This document shows positions 55,081-64,000 of a stretch of DNA of 64,000 nucleotides, piece after piece. Below the pieces are notes generated by a model. It had not been told where the DNA came from, ran no database searches, and worked only from the letters and a program-made list of their open reading frames with translations. The DNA is from Chara braunii (Eukaryota; Streptophyta; Charophyceae; Charales; Characeae). The translations under genes were made by a program, and so were the position numbers. The stretch's first letter is position 1. Each line of letters opens with the position of its first letter. The DNA lies in NCBI GenBank assembly GCA_003427395.1, contig BFEA01000182.1, forward strand, positions 490,207 through 554,206, written 5' to 3'.

Positions 55081-55324
55081 GCACCAGCGAGTGTCTGCGC
55101 TAGGGACATCAGAACAGCGAGACGGCCGCGTGCATTCGTGCGCACCTGCGTGATGTTGAACGGGACGTGGCGGGCAGTCGCGCACACTTGCCTGTGCTCG
55201 AGCACTCTCGTACACCCGCGCACCTGTAGGGACTGACGGGGGGGGAACACCACGAGCAACAGCGTGCACACCTGCACACCTGCGGGGACACCTGCGCGCA
55301 CCTGGGCACGACGCATCTGCAAGC

Positions 55325-55625
55325 TGGAGGGTGGACGACAATCGCGCACATCAGTGTGTACTTGCGCACTACGGAACAGGTTGGAGGGTGGACGACAACC
55401 GCCCGCATCAGTGCGTACTTGCGCACTACGAAACAGGGCGTGGGGGGGGGACAGCTGCGCGCACTAGAGTGCACCCACAAGCTGTAGATTGGAGCACGGA
55501 GGACCGGTGTGCACGGGCGCGCTCCCACATACTACGAGTGGGGCCTCTGGGGCACGGCCGGATCACCGGACGGGAGGGGCCTCCGGGGCGCGGCCGGATC
55601 ACCGGATGGGAGGGGCCTTTGGAGC
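55325..55625. repeat. Two further short tandem duplications
   Basis: A ~57-bp unit (GGAGGGTGGACGACAA, ATCAGTG-GTACTTGCGCACTACG) occurs twice at 55325-55440. A ~37-bp unit (GGGGC-CGGCCGGATCACCGGA, GGGAGGGGCC) occurs twice at 55548-55625. Confidence 0.85.
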
Positions 55626-55920
55626 GAACTTGGATCAGGGTGCAGTCGTATCACCGGACAGAGGCAGGCCTTTGGGGCGCGGTCGATGTACCTGACAGGA
55701 GCCTTTGGGGTGTAATCTGAGCACCGGGCATGTAAGGCTTTTAAGGGGGTAAGCGAGACACCGGTTATGGCGGCCCCTTTCGACGCAGTTGGGACACGGG
55801 GCACAGTTCAGACTACTGGGAGAAGCGGGCCTTTGGGGCACAGGCACTAGATGAAGTGGGCATTGGGGTACACTCTGGCAGGGCGCATCCTACGACAAGA
55901 CACTTGGGGGACACTCCAAC

Positions 55921-56230
55921 AGAGGCACTTTCTGAACTGGGCCTTCCGAAGAGGCACATTCTGAACCGGGCATTCCGAAGAGGCACATTCTGAACCGAGC
56001 ATTCCGAAGAGGCACATTCTGAACCGGGCATTCCGAANAGGCACATTCTGAACCGGGCATNCCGAAAAGGCATATTCTGAACTGGGCCTTCCGAAGAGGC
56101 ACATTCTGAACTCGGGCATTCCGAAGAGGCACTTTCTGAACCAGGCATTCCGAAGAGGCGCATTCTGAATCGGGCATTCTGAAGAGGCACATTCTGAACC
56201 GGGCATTCCGAAGGGGTGCACTCTGAACCG
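55921..56230. repeat. 29-bp minisatellite, about ten copies
   Basis: GAGGCACATTCTGAACCGGG-CATTCCGAA repeats from 55922 with single-base variants. Two ambiguous bases (56038, 56061) fall in it. Minus-strand open frames (SECASSE-type) reflect the repeat. Confidence 0.93.
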
Positions 56231-56783
56231 AGGATTCCTAAGAGGTACTTCTCGAGGTGGGCTCCCTGAGGAGGTACTTCGTGGATCCGGTCCGTAGGGT
56301 AGGGCGTTGATCCACGAGTATCGATGGGCATTATCGGGAAGGCATGGTCACAGTTGATTTGGAGCTTTGGCCCCAGTGGGCGTGGGAGGTGACTTCGGAC
56401 ACAGAGAGTTTCAGCACGGTCCCTTGGGACCGATGGGCGCGCTACCTGCGACACCCGGTCGGAAGGAGGATTGGGCCCAGGCTGATGACTAGATCCATAG
56501 GCACCCAAACGGATTTCCTAGACATAGGGACGAGACATACGGTCGAGGCCGAAACTAGTGTTACACACCCTATCATTCTGGACTAAATTGAGCCATTCTA
56601 TTTATTCCTCCCAGACGGTGACTTGTGACTTGTTTGTGCGTTTGTTTCAATCTGATGCGGACCTTGTTCGTGGATGAGGACTGACGTGGTTTGTGCAGGT
56701 TACAGGAGCCCCGACCGACCCTCCCGCGGGTGACAGACGCGGCGCGAGGTATAGGGTTTGGACGGCGTGCCGGCAGATCCCTC

Positions 56784-57332
56784 CTACCGGTCGACAACGT
56801 GCAACTCATACGATTGATTCCATATTCGTACATCGATCTGTTTCGTACTTACCCGCTTAGTGGTTTCAGGCGGGGGTGCGGAAATAAACAAGTTATCTGA
56901 TCGCCAAGAGAATACTGTGGCCATCATTTGCGCGTCCTGCTCTCGAATGGCCACATGTTCCTCCGGGGTTACTCCGTCGCGAATATCCTGCCACGGCACG
57001 GGTTTCGTTGCGATTTTGATCCCGAGTTCATTAGATCCAGTTTCAAGGCGCTCAGGGGGTTCCAAAGAACTGGCTTCCGCTCCTAAGAGTAACAATCGTA
57101 TTTCTTTTGCAGGTGGCAAAAGAGACCGAGGGAGGCTCGTAATGTCGCAAAAGTGTTTTTTGTCGTTGTAGCACACAAGGAGAGGAGAGATACCTTCATA
57201 TAGGGTTCGAGGGGGGTCCAAAGAATCGACCATCCGTGAGATCTGTACGAGAGGCTCACCCAGAATCATTGCTTGTGTTCTTTGCGAGTTCCAATTGGTT
57301 AGGCTCAGCGGTCTCATACATGCTCTTTGCAC
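56784..57332 (-). pseudogene. Protease-RT linker of the third element
   Basis: In-frame minus-strand sequence after the protease stop reads SLDDAESSGDEDEEILELAQ, then from 57332 PLSLTNWNSQRTQAMILGEP, LLLLGAEASSLEPPERLETG and VTPEEHVAIREQDAQMMATV. Acidic then mixed. No RT box is reached; the coding signal is lost by about 56700. Confidence 0.45.
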
Positions 57333-57410
57333 AGGGTAGTAGATGCATTGTTGCGCTAGTTCCAGAATCTCCTCATCTTCATCGCCACTGCTCTCTGCAT
57401 CATCTAATGA

Positions 57411-57866
57411 CTATTCATTATTCGCGGGGCTTTCCCAAGTGATCACGAGGAGGGTTCCTGCTATCATTGGCGAAACTCGAGGGGCTACCGTAGTCGTGGT
57501 ACGAAGGGTCAGTCTCATGGGTATGGCGTACGGTTTTCCTCCCGTATTCCGGAGGATGATCGATCTTTTCTCCAAGTCTAGGTTGGCACGCAAGGCGATA
57601 AGAGCGGGTAGGCCTAAAAGAACGTCATAAGTGTTCACGTCTAATACTACGGCATCCCTCAGGGCATGCACCTTTCCCAATCGAAAAGCAACATTGGTCA
57701 TCCGCCCCACTGTTTTAATTTTTTCCTCATCTGCTGAAACGAGCTGATCTTTTTCCGTAAGCATAATCAGATTTTTTTTTTTTCCCGCGCTTTCGACTAC
57801 CCGTAGTGAGATAGCTAAAACAACTGCTCCGGAATCGATAATGGCATTATACGAGACTCCCCACAC
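57411..57866 (-). pseudogene. Retropepsin-like aspartic protease with canonical DSG
   Basis: EVWGVSYNAIIDSGAVVLAI carries the D-S-G active site. QLVSADEEKIKTVGRMTNVA and DAVVLDVNTYDVLLGLPALI follow, the latter holding the LLG-x-P element of the family. The frame then runs NLDLEKRSIILRNTGGKPYA to a stop at 57411. No ATG begins the domain; it was part of a polyprotein. Unlike the other two proteases in the window, the catalytic triad is intact here. Confidence 0.8.
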
Positions 57867-57928
57867 TTCGATGTCACATTCTTCTCATTTTCGCGGGATT
57901 GTTTAATTTGCAGGAAGTGATCATCTTT

Positions 57929-58747
57929 CTAAATTAGTCCTAAGCATATCGGATCTAAAGTACCAACAACGGGCTCGTCCGGTATTGGACTTTTTGCTTT
58001 CATGTTGGTTGTGCGGGCAAGGGCGAACCGCTTCCGGTTTGCCTTACAGTGTTGTGGCATGCGTTCGTTGGCCTGTTCTGATATCGATAATAGATGACCG
58101 ATCGGGAAAGGAATCCGATGATCCAGCGCCCGTACAATGTTCAAAACGTCGATTTTCCCGGTGACGAAGGTGGTTCCTCCCGACTCCGTCTCTCCTGGAG
58201 AAGGTCTCCACTTCGCCACTTCCCTCTGTTCGAGTGGGGGTCTGATCGTTCCGATCATGCCCAATCCTGGATAACCAAGGGTTACGTAATGATCCAACGA
58301 AATGAGTTCGACGGCTTCTTCCGTAGTAACTAACGCACTTCCACTTCCTTCTATTTCTTCCAACGCTCCTACTCGTCCGGGTCCGTTAGCGATCGGAGCT
58401 GCTGCTACCGGCGCAGCCCCGGTCCGGGGTTGTGGGGGTCGATGGGGGCAGTCTTGGGCTATGTGCCCCGACTGATGACACGTGTAACAAACGTTTAAAT
58501 TACCAGCGGCCCCTCCGAGAGCGGGTGCTGGAGCCAGCCCTTGTTGGATTCGGGCGGCGCGTACAGCTATCGGTCGCATTGATCTCAAAATAGTCTTTAT
58601 CCGAGCGTTATGCTCTCGTTGTTCCTTCTTGCTTTCGTGGATCAGATTGATTAGTGTCTTGGTCAGTTCCAGTATGGCGGTTCGCTCATTTGATCGTGAG
58701 GGACTTTCGATAGGTGGTGGGGTTGTTGTCATCACAGGAACAGGCAT
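57929..58747 (-). pseudogene. Gag C-terminal region with CCHC zinc knuckle
   Basis: 272 open codons. A coiled, charged lead (ILELTKTLINLIHESKKEQR) and an Ala/Pro linker precede the knuckle CYTCHQSGHIAQDC (CX2CX4HX4C, intact, at about 58491-58450). A Pro/Ala-rich tail and a longer region (VELISLDHYVTLGYPGLGM, ALDHRIPFPIGHLLSISEQ) follow. No capsid core is seen upstream, so the 5' part is missing. The knuckle would bind element RNA. A frameshift separates it from the protease. Confidence 0.78.
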
Positions 58748-60000
58748 GCCCGTTGTCGCGCGCGGCGGTCCCGCACCCTGCTGGGAGCGCTGAACCTCAC
58801 GGTCGTGTCACGCAGGATTTATTTTTGAAACAACATATAGACACCACTTCAACCGTGCGCGCGTGCTATACCTCTCACGACGCCCTGCGACAGGTCGGGA
58901 CGTCGCGAGGTACAACTTACCTCTACCCAAGGGGTTGTCACCACCTTTCGGTAGGCGTATACCTGCTCAGCTACCGGCCCACGTGCGAAGGCTTTTACAT
59001 GCCTGAGTAGAGGTAGGTCGGTCGAGGGCGTTTGCTCGATCGCTGTAGCATAATATGGGGTACGCGCTATAAGACGCCTAGGACTGACCCGTTAGATATT
59101 CAGGTCGAACTTTGAGACGGTCGTCTATTCCCGCTTCTGTTCCAAAGACACATTCTCCTTCTGACCACTATGTTCAAAGTATCAAAACAAAACCTCGTCA
59201 CTACCAACGTATGACTGATCATCAGATATCATAGGAGTTATATAAGACTGATTATGAATATCGAGGTATTACCACTAAGAACCCTTCCCACTTTCACAAG
59301 TCCTAAGTGTCCAGAATTCTTCAACAGATCAGGTCCAGTGCAATCCCAAACTCACGAACAAAACAGACTTGCACAACATAATGCAAAAACAGTTCACATG
59401 CCATGCACTAACGGCATCAACCATCTACCATTGATATTGTCCCTCACTCCCCAAACCATGCATGTCAGCTCTATCTTTCCTGAGATGCAAGCCCAGCCCC
59501 CTCACATTTGTTCAAAGGACCCTTGAGAGTGACCTGGACCATTTAGGCAGCGACCACAAGAGACCGTTTTACTGTCCACAGGGTTTGATTTTAGATGTAG
59601 GTATCAAGCCAAGGCGGAAAAGTTGAATCGGTAACGACCGACCTGTTATCAAGTGATAACACAAAATTGAGTCCTTTATGTAGGACTTCTCCTTTAATTG
59701 CAGTAAACCAAAGCAAATACTTGCACACACACAGGTCAACAATGATTCAGCATCCCCACTTGATTCCCACATAATGACATCTAAGGGTCAAGCCCTTAGT
59801 TCAAGTTTGTGAGTTTTGGGATCAACATCCCAAAGTCTAACCCCTAGCTTTTATCTACCCTGAGTCGTCTGTCACTCTTCCTCCTTTTATTTCAAGGAGT
59901 TTCTTTGCCTATGTCTCAAGTTGCCCCATGGAAACTCATAGTTCCCCTCACTCTCAGTACTTGCAGTTGCTCTCTTACAGATAAGCACACCCTATTGTGC
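58748..60000. other. Non-coding, nothing recognised
   Basis: Only short frame-random ORFs. Base composition changes near 59,100 from GC-rich to balanced, marking entry to the stem-loop region. Confidence 0.4.
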
Positions 60001-61850
60001 TTACGCGGTAATCTAACTGAGATCTACTCATGCCATTCGGTGGTTTTTCCCTTAGGAGCCTATCAATGAACTGAGGCTACGCGGAACCCTTTCTTGTCTA
60101 ATCCTTTTTCCTTGCGACACTCGCTTTCTTTTACGTTTCTTTCTAAAGGACCTTAGGGGTTGCTCCCGATGGAGCACTCCCTTTTTCCCTTTCTCTTCTT
60201 CTTGTCCTGACATACGCAAGTAGTGGGCTGATTCACCCGGGAATCTTCCACTACTTGATTAATTCCAAACAATCAGTTAGTCAGAAGAGTAGTCGAGTAG
60301 CCCTACGGGAGCACCCAACCACCCTTCAAAGTTCACGCAACCAAGTAGTTCAAGCAATCTAGTGCAAGCAATCGGATAACTCAACCGGGAGTATCCTTTT
60401 ATTAGTTAGGCAGATGGTTAGGAGGTCTATGTTGAGTCGTCTCAACATTTAACCCAATATTCAAAGAACATTCTAGATCCAGGTGTCAATACAGAATTAA
60501 AGTTAGTAATAGGCGGCCTTCACGGAAGCCTTTTATTACTCCTTGATCAAAGCTCAGTCTTTCTCTCGAAAACGTAATAGGACGACTCTACGGGAGCCAC
60601 CCTACTACTTACTTAGAGTCAGACGAGCTAGGATTATGTTAGTGGACTCAAGCGCACAACAGATTCTCCTCTAACAGGAGTATCTTACCAGGCTTGTTAA
60701 GGTGAAGTCAGAGAAATAATGGAATAACCCCACGGAAGCCTTCCATTCTCTGGCTTAACGTTAGATAGATCGTTAACTTCTACTCATACCACCCATTAGT
60801 CATACCTGAACAAGTAGTAGGGTTTACTCACCCGGGAGTATCTCTCTACTGTCCAAAACACATTCGTCTCATCCCTGCCCTCAGTTAGTTGACCCCCAAA
60901 TCAAACAAGTATTAGGACAACCCACCCGAGAGTCATCCTACTACCAGTTTGATACATAGGAGATCAAGCACAATTCTTGATTGAGTTGCCTTGACAGTTC
61001 ACCTAACTGGCCTGTGTACCGTAAATGAACAAAAGGTATGTTGACTCCCACGGGAAGTCGGACAGATCGACCCAGACTTAGAAGTTCGTGCACTCACCCG
61101 GGAGTACTCGATTCCTTTCCCAGTTTGGTCCGATCGGTGATAGGAGACCCTCACGGAAGCCTCCAGCTACTCTTTCCCTTTGTTAGCCTTTTGAAGACGC
61201 GTACCCTATGAGAGTACTGGTTAATTGGTTTTTGTTAAGTTGAAGAAGTGTACCCCTCGGGAGCACCGGATCAATTGGATGTTGTCAAGTTGAATAAGCG
61301 TACCCCACAGGAGTACCGGACCAATGGTTGTTGTCAAGTTGAAGAAGCGTACCCCACGGGAGTACCGAATCAAATTGGTTTTTGTTAACAATTGAAGGAG
61401 TGTACTTCGCGGAAGTACCGGATCAAATTGACAACTGAAGGAGTGTACTTCACGAAAGTACCAAATCAAATTGACTTTCGTTAAACTGAAGGAGTGTACT
61501 TCGCGGAAGTACCGGATCAAATTGGCTTATGTTAACAATTGAAGGAGTGTACTTCATGGAAGTACCGAATCAAATTGGTTTTCGTTACACGATTGAAAGA
61601 GTGTACTTCACGGAAGTACCGGATTACTTCCTAGACCTAGCCTGTAATGTAATGAGAGGACTGCACTGCAGCCTCTCGTCACCAACGCCGCAATCAAACA
61701 GACTTTTCATCAATTTGTTACCTTAGTCATATGAGTGGCAGGGTAACTTTGCATGGCGAGCACCCCATCATCCAGTTTAGTAGACTCATACAAGCGACGT
61801 GACGACCCTACGAGAGCCTCCATCACACCGCTTTGTCTTTCAAACCCAGA
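60001..61850. repeat. Array of about twenty stem-loop motifs
   Basis: Imperfect inverted repeats recur every 50-130 bp with related apices (ACCCGG, ACG, GCG, ATG) closed by CTC/GAG or CTTC/GAAG. Clear examples: CAAGTAGTGG...GATTC-ACCCGG-GAATC...CCACTACTTG (60217-60257, both stems perfect); AGTAATA...TATTACT (60505-60540); AGTAG...TACTC...GAGTA...CTACT (60816-60850); TCAAAC, GTATTAGGA...TCCTACTAC, GTTTGA (60901-60952). The outer stems have different sequences but remain self-complementary. No protein coding. Function unknown. Confidence 0.8.
61249..61620. repeat. Tandem 41-55-bp hairpin units within the array
   Basis: GTGTACTTCGCGGAAGTACCGGATCAAATTG-type units start at 61249, 61299, 61347, 61402, 61443, 61494, 61547 and 61601. 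The stem GTACTTC/GAAGTAC is perfect in four of them (loops GCG, GCG, ATG, ACG); the first three have CCCC/GGAG-type stems. Confidence 0.92.
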
Positions 61851-62224
61851 CAGACTAGGTAACTTTTTGGTTCTTCCTAGATTCCTTTATTGTATCAAGC
61901 AAAATTCTTAAATCATACAGACTAGGCACTTAAATCATACGTTTATTCAACTTTTTCTTAAAGTTTTATTCCTGAAGAAAGCATGAAACAGTAAAGCATA
62001 CATCCATACATGCAGCTTGATAGAGAGTTGTAGCCAGTAAGGGATACGGGAAAGGATTGAAACATGCGTACCTTACAATTCGTTGCCTCCAGAGTTCCTC
62101 CTGAACTCCGGCAGAGCTCCCGCAATCGCCCTGTTGTCTGTTTGTTTAAGTATCATTTTTCATAGAGTAGACTTCCCAAGAGATATCATATTTTTTCAAA
62201 TAAGTGTGAAAGCAAAAGGAAGTA

Positions 62225-62520
62225 AGGGGATTAGTTTACAGGAGAATGGGGGAGGATAGAGGAGGCTGGCACCATCACATGATGACGATGTCTCTCTCCT
62301 CTCCAATGCCCCATACTTCTCAAATCTGATCCTCCCTACTTCTTTCGATATCAATCAGCCAATCAAGGACCCACAAGATGATGCTTAAGAATGAAATGAT
62401 TATAATAATAACTTTGGAAAAATACAGAGAAGAGAGAATCGAAGAGACCAGGTCAAAGGAGAGGGGAGAAGAGTGGAGGAGGCAGGTACCACCACCTGGT
62501 GACGGGGTTCCTTCCTTTTT
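62225..62520. repeat. Diverged duplication with small central palindromes
   Basis: GGAGGATAGAGGAGGCTGGCACCATCACATGATGACG (62249-62287, in pieces) parallels GAAGAGTGGAGGAGGCAGGTACCACCACCTGGTGACG (about 62467-62504). The centres CATCACATGATG and CACCTGGTG are self-complementary in each copy although their sequences differ. Confidence 0.5.
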
Positions 62521-62582
62521 AGCGTCCTTCCCTTTCTTCTTCCCTGTCTCATGATGCTCAATATCGGAAATAATCCCTACTT

Positions 62583-62656
62583 AATATTTAGTAAAATAAT
62601 AATAACAATAATAATAATCATAATAATAAACAATAATAATAACAATAATAATTGTA
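62583..62656. repeat. (ATA/ATAAT)n microsatellite
   Basis: Run of AATAATA with occasional C. Open frames of Tyr/Ile here are artefacts. Confidence 0.9.
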
Positions 62657-63330
62657 CGGATTATGATTGTGAATGTCATATAGAAACTCAAGTTGCGAAT
62701 CCAGCGGCTCCCTGAGCTAACCATGCATGAGTATAAAGTACAAGTGTATCGAGTATCCATGTCCAGGTCTGCAGACCACACCAACGCAGCATCCAGAGTT
62801 GCTTTCTTTGTCTGGCGCACAGCGTCCAACCTATTACACCATACTATCCTACGCTACAGCTGGTTCACGCAACAGGATCATTTCGGTCCACAAAGACCCA
62901 TGTACATGATTGTCCACACCATTGGCGACATCTCTTCATGTACTAGGTCCGTATCTCGTCTCCCTCAATCAGACCTTTATCATCCCACTCAGCGCCTCAC
63001 TCTCTAAAAACCACTCGATCATCCGTTGTACCCTCTGACGTCCAGCAGCCCGGCTATGGCCGCCTACGCCCCGCTGCCCTGTTTTGTGTGTAGGTGTCCA
63101 CGCACAATTTTCGTGGCCTGGACCAGCTATACAGCGCAACTCATTGAGGTTTGTGCGTGCACCCTACCAATTGATGCGCTGCTCGAGTCTGAATACCCCC
63201 ATACGGAAATCTCGAATTGAGCTTGTGATGAATATTCAGGCCACCTTCACTTAGGGTGTCATTCTATTTGTTGCGGCCTTGCCCCATAACAAGGTGAGGT
63301 CTGATAGGGCCATTTGAGGACTGGATCCTT
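62657..63330. other. No supported gene
   Basis: A 104-codon plus-strand frame at 62693-63007 overlaps another frame of similar length, has no motif and no neighbouring coding signal, so it is not called. Confidence 0.4.
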
Positions 63331-63332
63331 AC

Positions 63333-63376
<44 letters not shown>

Positions 63377-63437
63377 TAATAATAATAAAAAAAGACAATA
63401 ACAATAATATCAATAATAATAATAATAATAATCAGTA
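63331..63437. repeat. (ATA)n microsatellite
   Basis: About 100 bp of AATAAT with short interruptions. Confidence 0.95.
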
Positions 63438-64000
63438 GTAGTAATGCAATGAACGTGAGTAATAACGAACTTCAACAATCAAACAGCATTATATACGCAA
63501 GGCCGGATAGTCGTGACCCCAAACCAAAGCAGATTTGCATCACGGGTTTTACCAAATGAGATCACAGCAAAAACTCATAAATGATAATGTGCGAATTGTC
63601 CTCTTTGCAACAACGATCCAATGTCTATATTCTTTCTGGCGTTCGGCTGTTTGTTTGTCGCTGTCTTGTCAATGTTTGTCTATTTATGTCTGCCCCCGTA
63701 TTGGTTTGTTTTACTGTGTGTCTGTTTTCCTAACGACATTGTCTGTTTGTTACTGTCTATTCCTGTCCGTGTCTCGTCTGTCTGTGACTTACTGTTTTTT
63801 CTCTATCTTACTCTCTCTCTCCCTCTACCTTCTCGGTCTAGATTGGGCTCTCTCTACGGGACTACTGCAGTGCGAAAGATGGTAACATCCGAGACAACGA
63901 CATTGGGACTACGAGTTGAGGACTATTCGGGGATCTGATTTTCATCTTCCTTTCGGAGATGTACTTGATATTTGTGAGATCAACACCTGGGATATTGTGA
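63438..64000. other. Non-coding to window end
   Basis: TCTGTTTGT-rich DNA. The hydrophobic plus-strand open frames at 63535-63938 arise from low-complexity CT/GT sequence; no gene is supported. Confidence 0.4.

Larger units (their letters stand above)
56784..58747 (-). mobile_element. Third gypsy-like fragment: Gag with zinc knuckle, protease, linker; RT absent
   Basis: Read right to left: Gag C-terminal half (58747-57929), protease (57866-57411) and a PR-RT linker (57332-56784) ending before any RT motif. Protein sequences differ clearly from the other two elements, so this is another lineage. Confidence 0.75.

Noticed and set aside
54516-55349. 277- and 242-codon minus-strand frames
   Set aside because: The 49-bp minisatellite keeps all frames open; peptide repeats, no domain.
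55813-56508. 231-codon minus-strand frame
   Set aside because: The 29-bp repeat gives an open frame; includes ambiguous bases.
60001-61850. CRISPR array as an explanation of the regularly spaced repeats
   Set aside because: Eukaryotic context; repeats are self-complementary with variable stems and spacing, and there are no constant direct repeats or cas genes.
63535-63938. Hydrophobic membrane-like frames
   Set aside because: Low-complexity CT/GT DNA; two overlapping frames look alike.

Overview
This is a eukaryotic nuclear window made almost entirely of decayed mobile elements, satellites and minisatellites. No intact single-copy host gene could be supported. The density and size of the LTR elements, their long non-canonical coding regions, and the abundance of TTC, CT, ATA and poly-A/T microsatellites suggest a large, repeat-rich genome of the plant lineage. 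My best guess is a charophyte-grade streptophyte such as Chara. That is inference from the flavour of the gypsy-like proteins and was not checked against any database.

Layout. (1) 1-1.27 kb: antisense remnant of a non-LTR (LINE) reverse transcriptase. (2) 1.6-8.2 kb: AT-rich non-coding DNA with long A/T tracts, diverged duplications and an ~87-bp tandem repeat at 7.15-8.24 kb. (3) 8.47-15.4 kb, minus strand: a decayed Ty3/gypsy-type element read from high to low coordinates as accessory modules, gag, zinc knuckle, protease and reverse transcriptase. Related minus-strand accessory coding sequence reappears at 20.6-23.3 kb, beyond a 5-kb island (15.56-20.58 kb) of unrelated DNA that holds two unrecognised plus-strand ORFs. 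(4) 23.6-26.5 kb: tandem repeats with (CT)n, (GATC)n and an assembly gap. (5) 26.73-about 39.7 kb: a plus-strand gypsy element with paired LTRs (starts 26733 and 36704), a polypurine tract and PR-RT-RNaseH-INT order. It has no gag, a ~4.8-kb region between pol and the 3' LTR with an extra acidic ORF and several tandem arrays, and a 1.5-kb palindromic foldback-like insertion inside its 3' LTR. (6) 39.7-41.1 kb: sequence related to the same LTR family. (7) 41.9-47.7 kb: a TTC/GTT microsatellite followed by two adjacent ~91-93-bp satellites. (8) 50.2-58.75 kb: minus-strand decayed coding segments, including a third gag-protease unit of a different lineage at 56.8-58.75 kb, mixed with GC-rich 49-, 29- and 15-bp minisatellites. 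(9) 60.0-61.85 kb: a non-coding array of about twenty imperfect stem-loops. Their apices are alike, but their outer stems differ from copy to copy while mostly staying self-complementary. (10) 62-64 kb: AT microsatellites.

The genes work together only as retrotransposon machinery: Gag for particles, PR for processing, RT/RNase H for cDNA synthesis and INT for integration. Every copy here carries stops, frameshifts or deletions. The most unusual signals are the stem-loop array at 60-62 kb, the foldback array inside the 3' LTR, and the very long pre-gag region built of duplicated modules.
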